A stretch of 13,089 nucleotides of DNA from Thermoflexus sp. (GTDB lineage Bacteria > Chloroflexota > Anaerolineae > B4-G1 > DUEL01), in NCBI GenBank assembly GCA_028276215.1, contig JAPYWT010000018.1:1-13089 (forward strand). The letters are read 5' to 3'. Every line of letters begins with the position of its first letter. Position 1 is the first letter of the stretch. The position numbers were made by a program, and so were the translations under genes. A model generated the notes under the pieces. That model worked only from the letters and a program-made list of their open reading frames with translations, made no database searches and was not told where the DNA came from. This document shows, piece after piece, positions 1-4,830 of this stretch.

Positions 1-2
1 GT

Positions 3-110
3 GTGGCGCTCAACGTCATCCGTCAGCAAGGCTTCCGTTATGTTCCTGATGGACACAGGGCAGCCTCCGCACGCCCAGACCGAGGCCTGGCCTGGCTGGG
101 CATTTGTTAG
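3..110 (+). CDS. Possible C-terminal tail of an upstream gene, transposase-like (partial)
   Basis: An open frame enters from the left edge and stops at TAG 108-110, giving about 35 residues. The peptide contains NVIRQQGFRYVPD followed by ARPDRGLAWLG. The spacing of hydrophobic and basic residues reminds me of the C-terminal end of some DDE transposases, but this is a weak impression from memory with no catalytic residue in view. Another frame (1-171) is also open, so the reading frame is not secure. If real, it belongs to a separate unit lying upstream of the promoter at 145-172. Confidence 0.25.
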   Translation: MALNVIRQQGFRYVPDGHRAASARPDRGLAWLGIC

Positions 111-144
111 AGCATTGATAAGCCCTGTGATAGAACGCGCACAC

Positions 145-172
145 TTGACAAATCCCGAAACCCTGATATAAT
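145..172 (+). promoter_or_regulatory. Consensus sigma-70 type promoter of the lysW-arg leader
   Basis: TTGACA at 145-150 and TATAAT at 167-172 are both perfect matches to the housekeeping consensus, separated by 16 nt. Transcription would begin near 179-180, about 395 nt upstream of lysW. No other convincing promoter is visible before lysW, so this is the likely start of the operon transcript. No clear ArgR-type operator palindrome was seen around it. Confidence 0.8.
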
Positions 173-206
173 CGCCCCTAACTCATTCATAGAGGTCTTC
201 GTACCG

Positions 207-311
207 ATGGCATTCTGCGGTCTCCGAAACTCCCGACGAGCCCGAGCCAAGCGCTCCCCCCACGGGGCTCTGGGGAGTTTCGCGCGCCGCATCTCTCCAC
301 CGGTCTGTTAA
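207..311 (+). CDS. Arginine-rich leader peptide (34 aa)
   Basis: This short ORF starts at ATG 207 and stops at TAA 309-311, beginning about 27 nt after the predicted transcription start. AGAGGT at 191-196 is a plausible ribosome binding site, with a rather long 10-nt spacing. Seven of the 34 residues are Arg (positions 7, 10, 11, 13, 16, 27, 28), five of them within ten codons, and Lys is at 15. Four of the first five Arg codons are CGA, which looks uncommon in the genes downstream, where CGG and CGC dominate. The peptide resembles no domain I recognise. Its composition, its position between promoter and terminator, and its overlap with a competing RNA hairpin suggest a sensor whose translation reports arginyl-tRNA supply. 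Translation is inferred, not shown. Confidence 0.6.
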   Translation: MAFCGLRNSRRARAKRSPHGALGSFARRISPPVC

Positions 312-387
312 AGGGCGATCAACCGATTCGTTGACCGGACTTATCGCAAAAAAGGCCGACTCCCCAGAGCGGGGAGTCGGCCTTTTT
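225..387 (+). promoter_or_regulatory. Putative arginine transcription attenuator (four-segment leader RNA)
   Basis: Four pairing segments are visible. Segment 1 (225-234, CGAAACTCCC) pairs perfectly over 10 nt with segment 2 (273-282, GGGAGTTTCG), helped by an inner 6-bp helix 238-243 with 265-270. Segment 2, as GGGGAGT 272-278, can instead pair over 7 nt with segment 3 (ACTCCCC 359-365). Segment 3 is the 5' arm of the terminator whose 3' arm is segment 4 (371-387). The Arg codons at 225-254 lie in and just after segment 1. Stalling there would mask segment 1, free segment 2 and disrupt the terminator; efficient translation, or no translation, leaves 1:2 and the terminator. The pairings are read directly; the mechanism is inferred from classical amino-acid operon leaders. 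Confidence 0.6.
349..387 (+). terminator. Intrinsic terminator in the lysW leader
   Basis: A perfect 17-bp stem pairs 349-365 with 371-387 around the loop AGAGC. The upper 12 bp are GC-rich and the base consists of five A:T pairs, so the 3' arm ends in TTTTT (383-387). Because of the A tract on the 5' side it could also terminate transcription coming from the opposite strand. It lies between the only strong promoter and lysW, 188 nt before the lysW start, so full-length operon transcription must read through it. Confidence 0.88.
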
Positions 388-432
388 GATCCGCTGTTCG
401 TAAGTACCTGCCCTGATCGGTCTGCATATAAC

Positions 433-479
433 GTAGCGCAGGCTGTCAGCCTGCATGCAGGCCTGGCGGCCTGCGCTAC
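433..479. repeat. REP-like inverted hairpin pair bounded by GTAG/CTAC
   Basis: GTAG (433-436) precedes a 7-bp hairpin (438-444 with 448-454, loop GTC). A second 7-bp hairpin follows (457-463 with 468-474, loop TGGC), and the unit ends in CTAC (476-479). The outer 11 nt, 433-443 and 469-479, are also perfectly complementary, so the whole unit can form one long hairpin. A GTAG foot and paired opposite orientation are the layout of REP/BIME units. No T-run follows, so it is not a terminator. Confidence 0.6.
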
Positions 480-575
480 AGGGGTCCGCCTGTGCTGGCG
501 CCGTTCAGGGTGACGGCCCAGGGGCCCCTGGAGGTAATTACCACTGTTCCCAAAATCTATGAGAGGAGGTGTCCC

Positions 576-740
576 ATGGCTCAATGTCCCGAGTGTGCTG
601 CGGAGTTGACCCTGGCCCCGGACCTGGAAGTGGGGGAAATCGTGTTCTGCCCCGACTGTGGTGTGGAACTGGAGGTGCGCAGCACGAACCCCCTGGTCCT
701 GGAACTGGCCCCTCAGGTAGAAGAAGACTGGGGAGAGTGA
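576..740 (+). CDS. lysW: LysW amino-group carrier protein (54 aa)
   Basis: A small acidic carrier protein whose C-terminal Glu is joined by an isopeptide bond to the alpha-amino group of glutamate or alpha-aminoadipate, protecting it and presenting the intermediate to LysZ, LysY, LysJ and LysK. Two CPxC knuckles (Cys4/Cys7 and Cys25/Cys28) form the zinc site of the N-terminal fold. The protein ends in the hallmark EDWGE, Glu54 being the attachment residue. Length and both motifs are typical of the family. The start ATG is fixed by GAGAGGAGG at 561-569 and by the Cys spacing. It ends 2 nt before the first lysX, so the two are probably translationally coupled. It is the only carrier in the window and would serve both ligases. 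Confidence 0.95.
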   Translation: MAQCPECAAELTLAPDLEVGEIVFCPDCGVELEVRSTNPLVLELAPQVEEDWGE

Positions 741-742
741 CG

Positions 743-1594
743 ATGCGCATCGGCATCCTCTGCTCCCGCGTTCGGGTGGAAGAGAAATGGCTCTTCCAGG
801 CCCTGCAGGATCGGGGAGCCCAGCCCGAATGGATTCAGGATGAGGCCGTCGTCTTCGGACTGCCGACGGTGCTGGAGGAGTACGACGGCATCCTCATCCG
901 TTCCCTGAGCCACTCCCGCGCCCTCTACGCCAGCCATTTGCTGACCGCAGGCGGCATCCCCACCGTCAACGCCCCGGACGTCATCGCCACCTGCGGGGAC
1001 AAACTGATCACCTCTCTGGCACTGGTTCGGCACGGCGTCCCCACGCCGTCAGTGCGGGTGGCCTTCTCCCCCGAGACGGCGCTGGCCGCGATGGAGGAAC
1101 TGGGCTACCCCGTTGTCCTGAAGCCCCTGAACGGCTCCTGGGGGCGGCTCCAGGCCAAAATCAACGACCGGGACGCAGCGGAGGCCATCCTGGAGCACAA
1201 ACAGACCCTCGGCGGCTATACCCACTCCATCTTCTATATCCAGGAGTACATCCCCAAACCCGGCCGGGACATCCGCAGTTTCGTGGTCGGCGGAGAGACG
1301 GTTGCCGCCATCTACCGCACCTCTTCCCACTGGATCACCAACACCGCCCGGGGCGCACAGGCCTCTAACTGCCCCATCACCCCGGAGATTGACCGCATCT
1401 CCCGGGCGGCGGCGGAGGCGGTGGGCGGAGGCGTGGTCGCGGTGGACATCCTGGAGGCCCCCGATGGCCGCCTGCTGGTCTCCGAGGTCAACCATACCCC
1501 GGAGTTCCGCAACAGCGTCGCGCCCACCGGGGTGGACATCCCCGGGCGCATCGCCGACTATGTTCTGGAGGTCGCCATGAAGTCGGAACGATAA
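743..1594 (+). CDS. lysX: LysX-type LysW ligase, copy 1 (ATP-grasp)
   Basis: RimK-like ATP-grasp ligase (283 aa) that couples the amino group of an acidic amino acid to the C-terminal Glu of LysW with ATP. Visible family motifs are CGDK (84-87), GYPVVLKP (121-128), GSWGR (131-135), QEY (167-169), GRDIR (174-178), HWITNTARGA (196-205) and the metal/phosphate segment EVNHTPEF (248-255). The following residues, RNSV at 256-259 and GVDIPG at 263-268, look like the Thermus thermophilus alpha-aminoadipate enzyme as I remember it. The start ATG 743 lies 2 nt after lysW, with GGGGAGAG (730-737) inside the end of lysW as ribosome site. Substrate (alpha-aminoadipate or glutamate) cannot be settled from sequence; argG and argH nearby mean at least one of the two copies should accept glutamate. 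Confidence 0.92.
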   Translation: MRIGILCSRVRVEEKWLFQALQDRGAQPEWIQDEAVVFGLPTVLEEYDGILIRSLSHSRALYASHLLTAGGIPTVNAPDVIATCGDKLITSLALVRHGVPTPSVRVAFSPETALAAMEELGYPVVLKPLNGSWGRLQAKINDRDAAEAILEHKQTLGGYTHSIFYIQEYIPKPGRDIRSFVVGGETVAAIYRTSSHWITNTARGAQASNCPITPEIDRISRAAAEAVGGGVVAVDILEAPDGRLLVSEVNHTPEFRNSVAPTGVDIPGRIADYVLEVAMKSER

Positions 1595-1596
1595 AG

Positions 1597-2484
1597 TTGG
1601 GCATTCTGTGCTCCCACGTCCGGCCGGAAGAGAAGGCCATCTTCCGGGCACTGGCCGCCCGGGGGGTGGATTTTGACCGGCTGGATGAGGAAAAACTCTT
1701 CCTGTACTTCCACGCCAACGGTCTGGCCCAGAAGTACAGCGTGATCTGGAGCCGGGTGATCAGCCATACCCGCGCCCTCTATCTGCTGAGCGCTCTGAAC
1801 GGATGGGGGATGCGGACGGTCAACGACTTCCCGACAGTCCTCACCTGCGGGGACAAGGTGCTGACCACTCAGGCGCTGGCCCGGCACGGCCTTCCGACGC
1901 CCCGGACCGCGGTGGCCTTCGGCGTGGAGGCGGCCCTGGAAGCGATAGAGGAGATAGGCTACCCGGTGGTGCTCAAGCCCGCCGTCGGCTCCTGGGGCCG
2001 GCTCCTGAGCCGGGTGAACGACCGGGATACGGCGGAGGCCGTGCTGGCTCATAAGGTGGCCCTGGGCGGGCCCGGGCACAGTGTCTTCTACATCCAGGAA
2101 TACGTGCCCAAGCCCGGTCGGGACATCCGGGTCCTGGTCGTGGGCGACGAGGTGGTCTACGCCATCTACCGCCGGTCGGCCCACTGGATTACGAACACCG
2201 CCCGCGGGGCCGAGCCCGATCTCTGCCCCCTGACCCCCGACATTGTCACGCTGGCGCTGTCGGCGGCCCGGGCTGTCGGCGGGGGCATCCTGGCCGTGGA
2301 CCTGCTGGAAGACGCCGACGGGCGCCTCCTGGTCTCCGAGGTCAACCATACCCCGGAGTTCCACGGCGCGATGCAGGTGGTGGACGTGGACATCGCCGGG
2401 AAAATGGCAGACTACGTGATCCAACGGGCTGTAGAGAAACACCCCCATCCCGAAGGGCACGGAGGAATCCAACGGACGGATTGA
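1597..2484 (+). CDS. lysX: LysX-type LysW ligase, copy 2 (candidate ArgX)
   Basis: Second ATP-grasp ligase of the LysX/ArgX group (295 aa from TTG 1597), immediately after copy 1. Over residues 81-255 it is identical to copy 1 at 118 of 175 positions by my count, with the same CGDK, GSWGR, HWITNTARGA and EVNHTPEF motifs. It differs in the N-terminal substrate domain and after EVNHTPEF, where NSV..TGVDIPG is replaced by GAMQVVDVDIAG. This fits diverged substrate choice (glutamate versus alpha-aminoadipate), but which copy does which is not shown. The start is uncertain: TTG 1597 follows the stop of copy 1, while ATA 1591 would give MKLGILCS, matching MRIGILCS of copy 1. It carries an extra tail of about 15 residues (HPHPEGHGGIQRTD) lying against an intergenic repeat. 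Confidence 0.9.
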   Translation: MGILCSHVRPEEKAIFRALAARGVDFDRLDEEKLFLYFHANGLAQKYSVIWSRVISHTRALYLLSALNGWGMRTVNDFPTVLTCGDKVLTTQALARHGLPTPRTAVAFGVEAALEAIEEIGYPVVLKPAVGSWGRLLSRVNDRDTAEAVLAHKVALGGPGHSVFYIQEYVPKPGRDIRVLVVGDEVVYAIYRRSAHWITNTARGAEPDLCPLTPDIVTLALSAARAVGGGILAVDLLEDADGRLLVSEVNHTPEFHGAMQVVDVDIAGKMADYVIQRAVEKHPHPEGHGGIQRTD

Positions 2485-2485
2485 G

Positions 2486-2512
2486 CCTTCGTGCTCTTCG
2501 TGTCCTTCGTGG
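2486..2512. repeat. Short CTTCGTG array between lysX copy 2 and argC
   Basis: CTTCGTG occurs three times at 2487, 2496 and 2505, a 9-nt period. The 15-nt word TCGTGTCCTTCGTGG at 2498-2512 recurs exactly at 8402-8416 before argH. It begins right after the lysX stop codon and ends before the argC ribosome site, GGAGGAG at 2529-2535. Such degenerate arrays occur between genes in many environmental bacteria; no coding role is evident. Confidence 0.6.
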
Positions 2513-2538
2513 ATGAAATCTGCGCATCGGAGGAGTCT

Positions 2539-3576
2539 ATGCTGAACGTCTCCATCGTTGGGGCCTCCGGATACGTCGGGGGGGAACTCCTGCGGTTGCT
2601 CCTGGGCCATCCCCAGGTCCGGGTGCAGCAGGCCACCTCGGAACGGTACGCGGGACAGCCCGTCCATTTTCTGCATCCGAACCTGCGGGGGCGCACGGAC
2701 CTGCGTCTGGTGCCTCTATCTGACCTGCAACCCTGTGACCTGCTCTTCGTGGCCCTGCCCCACGGCCAGGTCGCTCCCCGGATTGAGACCTTCGCCGCCC
2801 TGGCGGAACGGATCATAGACCTGAGCGCCGACTTCCGGCTGCGGGATCCGGCGGACTATCCCCGCTGGTACGGCTGGGAGCACCCGGCGCCGGAGTGGCT
2901 GGACCGGTTTGTGTACGGGTTGCCGGAACTCCACCGGGAGGAAATCCGGCGGGCCCGCTACATTAGCGGCGTCGGCTGTAATGCGACGGTGGTCAACCTG
3001 GCCCTCTGGCCGCTGTATCGGGCCGGATGGGTGGAGCGGACGGTCGTGGAGGTCAAGGTGGGCTCATCGGAAGGCGGGGCGGAGCCGACCCCCGCCTCCC
3101 ACCATCCAGAGCGCAGTCACGTCATCCGTTCCTACGCACCGGCAGGCCATCGCCATATCGCCGAACTCCTGCAGGAACTGACGGTGGACGGGCGGCGCCC
3201 GGAGATTTACTTCTCCGTCACCGCGGTGGAACTGGTGCGGGGCGCCCTGGCGACCGCGCACTGTTTCCTGAACCGGGACGTGGAGGAGCGGGAGGTCTGG
3301 CAACTCTACCGACAGACCTACGGAAACGAGCCCTTCATCCGGCTGGTCCGGGTCGCCAAAGGTATCCACCGGTACCCGGAGCCGAAAATTCTGGCCGGCA
3401 CCAACTACTGCGACATCGGGTTTGTCCGGGATGAGGGGACCCGTCGATTGGTGGTGATCGCCGCCCTGGACAATCTGATGAAGGGAGCGGCGGGCACCGC
3501 GGTGCAGGCAATGAACATCATGTACGGGTTCCCGGAGACCCAGGGGCTGGAGTTCCCTGGGCTGCATCCGATATAG
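2539..3576 (+). CDS. argC: LysY/ArgC-type LysW-linked glutamyl (aminoadipyl) phosphate reductase
   Basis: NADPH-dependent reductase (345 aa) that converts the LysW-bound acyl phosphate made by LysZ into the semialdehyde. The N-terminal Rossmann motif is GASGYVGGE (8-16). The catalytic cysteine is Cys147 in GVGCNAT, and the conserved histidine is His204 in PAGHRHIAEL. The C-terminal ALDNLMKGAAGTAVQ (309-323) is characteristic of the family. The name argC follows general usage; linkage to LysW makes LysY the functional equivalent. ATG 2539 is chosen because it follows GGAGGAG at 4 nt and gives a complete Rossmann start; an upstream GTG at 2491 would translate the repeat array. It is separated from lysZ by a 432-nt repeat-filled gap. 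Confidence 0.94.
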   Translation: MLNVSIVGASGYVGGELLRLLLGHPQVRVQQATSERYAGQPVHFLHPNLRGRTDLRLVPLSDLQPCDLLFVALPHGQVAPRIETFAALAERIIDLSADFRLRDPADYPRWYGWEHPAPEWLDRFVYGLPELHREEIRRARYISGVGCNATVVNLALWPLYRAGWVERTVVEVKVGSSEGGAEPTPASHHPERSHVIRSYAPAGHRHIAELLQELTVDGRRPEIYFSVTAVELVRGALATAHCFLNRDVEEREVWQLYRQTYGNEPFIRLVRVAKGIHRYPEPKILAGTNYCDIGFVRDEGTRRLVVIAALDNLMKGAAGTAVQAMNIMYGFPETQGLEFPGLHPI

Positions 3577-3586
3577 AGTAGACAAA

Positions 3587-3618
3587 GATACAAGGATACA
3601 AGGGTACAAGGATACAGG
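3587..3618. repeat. Tandem 8-mer array (GATACAAG)
   Basis: Four 8-mers follow one another: GATACAAG (3587), GATACAAG (3595), GGTACAAG (3603) and GATACAGG (3611). Inverted relatives lie at 3632-3648 (TTGTCTACTTGTTCCT) and 3968-3990 (ending in TTGTATCC). If the element at 3649-3967 is removed, the inverted half becomes a continuous array, so left and right parts were probably one inverted array of about 110 nt between argC and lysZ. No gene is seen here. Confidence 0.65.
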
Positions 3619-3648
3619 GAGAGGCCAGCCCCTTGTCTACTTGTTCCT

Positions 3649-3967
3649 GGGTGTGTCTCAATTTTGTCGGGGGCGTCCAATTCAGCCCGATGGTAAACCA
3701 TCGGGCTGATTCAGCGAAGCCCCCTCGGGCCGAAGGCCCTCGGGGCCGAGGCCTGCGGGCTGTTTCCGAGCCCCGAAGGGGCTTTGCAGAATCAGCCCGA
3801 CGCTTCAGCGTCGGGCGAAAGGCGGGCGAGGGCGAAGCGCCCCCCCAGTGGGGTTGCCCGACAGTTCCGGGACACACCCGGAGAGGGCGCTTCCAGCGCC
3901 CGGTACTTCCTCAGCCAGGCCGTAAACGGCCTGGCCCACTGGGCTCCGACAATTCTGGGACACACCC
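3649..3967. mobile_element. MITE-like element with 22-nt inverted ends and 8-nt flanking direct repeats
   Basis: The left end (3649-3670, starting GGGTGTGTC and ending TCGG) is inverted at the right end (3946-3967, ending GGGACACACCC). TTGTTCCT occurs at 3641-3648 and again at 3968-3975, exactly abutting both ends, like a target-site duplication. A third copy of the end lies internally at 3858-3879, suggesting nesting. The interior is a chain of hairpins: 3682-3693/3698-3709 (12 bp, loop TAAA), 3795-3803/3808-3816 (9 bp, loop TTCA), 3885-3891/3895-3901 (7 bp) and 3914-3922/3927-3935 (9 bp, loop TAAA). A longer arm pairs 3703-3723 with 3778-3798 at 19 of 21 positions. I see no credible protein, terminator U-tract or promoter in this 432-nt gap. 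Confidence 0.6.
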
Positions 3968-4008
3968 TTGTTCCTTGTCTACTTGTATCCTGGTGATAGG
4001 GAGGAGCC

Positions 4009-4830
4009 ATGATTGTCGTCAAAATCGGTGGAGGAAGTGGTCTGAACCTGGAGGCCATCTGCGCCGATATTGCCCGCCTGGTGACCTGGGAGGAATCGGT
4101 GGTTGTGGTCCACGGCGGCTCCGGTGAGATGGACCGCATCTCCGAAAAATTGGGGCGGCCGGCGCGCATCGTGACCTCGCCCTCAGGGGTCCAGAGCCGC
4201 TATACGGACCGGGAGACGATGGAAATCTTCACGATGGTGATGGCCGGTCGGGTCAATAAAATGCTGGTGGAGCGTCTCCAGCGGCGAGGGGTCAACGCGG
4301 TGGGACTCTCCGGTCTGGATGGCCGCCTGTTGGAGGGGAAACGGAAGGGAGTCCTGATCGCCGTGGAGGATGGCAAGAAGAAGGTGCTCCGGGATGACTA
4401 CGGGGGCATCGTGGAACGGGTGAACGTCTCCCTGCTCCATCTCCTGGTGGCCCAGGGGTTTACCCCGGTGGTCGCGCCCGTGGCCATCAGCCAGGAGGGG
4501 GAACCCCTCAACGTGGACGGGGACCGGGTTGCGGCTATCGTGGCGGGTGCGCTGGGAGCCCGCGCCCTGGTCATCCTCTCCAACGTGCCTGGCCTTCTCC
4601 GGAACTTCCCCGATGAGGGCACTCGCATCTCCTCTATCCCCGGGGACCAGTTGGAGGCGTACCAGGAGTACGCCCGGGGGAAAATGAAGAAGAAACTGCT
4701 GGGGGCCGGGGAGGCGCTCCGTCTCGGCGTCCGCCGGGTCATTCTGGCCGATGGGCGGAGGGAACAGCCCATCCTGCAGGCCCTGGTGGAGCAAAACGGC
4801 ACGGTCATCTGGGGGAATGGATATGCATGA
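4009..4830 (+). CDS. lysZ: LysZ/ArgB-type LysW-linked glutamate (aminoadipate) kinase
   Basis: Amino-acid kinase fold enzyme (273 aa) that phosphorylates the side-chain carboxylate of the LysW-linked amino acid. Motifs include VVKIGGGSG (3-11, phosphate-binding), VHGGSGE (34-40), SRYTDRETMEIF (63-74), GLSGLDGRL (99-107), NVDGD (168-172), LSNVPGLL (190-197) and the C-terminal lysine-rich ARGKMKKK (222-229). The TDR-EIF and GLSGLDG signatures fit the LysW-type kinase rather than acetylglutamate kinase. GGGAGGAG ends 3 nt before ATG 4009. It overlaps lysJ by 8 nt, so lysZ, lysJ and lysK form a tightly coupled block. No separate promoter was found upstream, so it is probably transcribed through the repeat element from the leader promoter. 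Confidence 0.94.
   Translation: MIVVKIGGGSGLNLEAICADIARLVTWEESVVVVHGGSGEMDRISEKLGRPARIVTSPSGVQSRYTDRETMEIFTMVMAGRVNKMLVERLQRRGVNAVGLSGLDGRLLEGKRKGVLIAVEDGKKKVLRDDYGGIVERVNVSLLHLLVAQGFTPVVAPVAISQEGEPLNVDGDRVAAIVAGALGARALVILSNVPGLLRNFPDEGTRISSIPGDQLEAYQEYARGKMKKKLLGAGEALRLGVRRVILADGRREQPILQALVEQNGTVIWGNGYA

Noticed and set aside
181..190. TCATTCAT as an ArgR box
   Set aside because: It lacks the palindromic partner half-site expected of an ARG box.
427..432. TATAAC as a second promoter for lysW after the terminator
   Set aside because: No acceptable -35 lies 16-18 nt upstream, and the site abuts the REP-like hairpin.
433..479. CRISPR-like repeats
   Set aside because: Hairpins here and elsewhere differ in stem sequence and lack constant-length spacers.
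180..575. T-box or lysine riboswitch in the leader
   Set aside because: No T-box antiterminator sequence or recognisable lysine-riboswitch core was found; the Arg-rich ORF with segment pairing fits better.
183..584. Long minus-strand open frame across the leader region
   Set aside because: It runs antisense through the promoter, terminator and REP hairpin, and has no family features; the + strand signals explain the region better.
3968..3998. Separate promoter for lysZ (TTGTTC/TTGTCT as -35)
   Set aside because: No -10 hexamer lies at the right distance; the words belong to the repeat array.
3633..4127. Open frame across the argC-lysZ gap
   Set aside because: It translates hairpins and repeats and runs into lysZ in another frame; the residue composition is low-complexity Arg/Gly/Pro.
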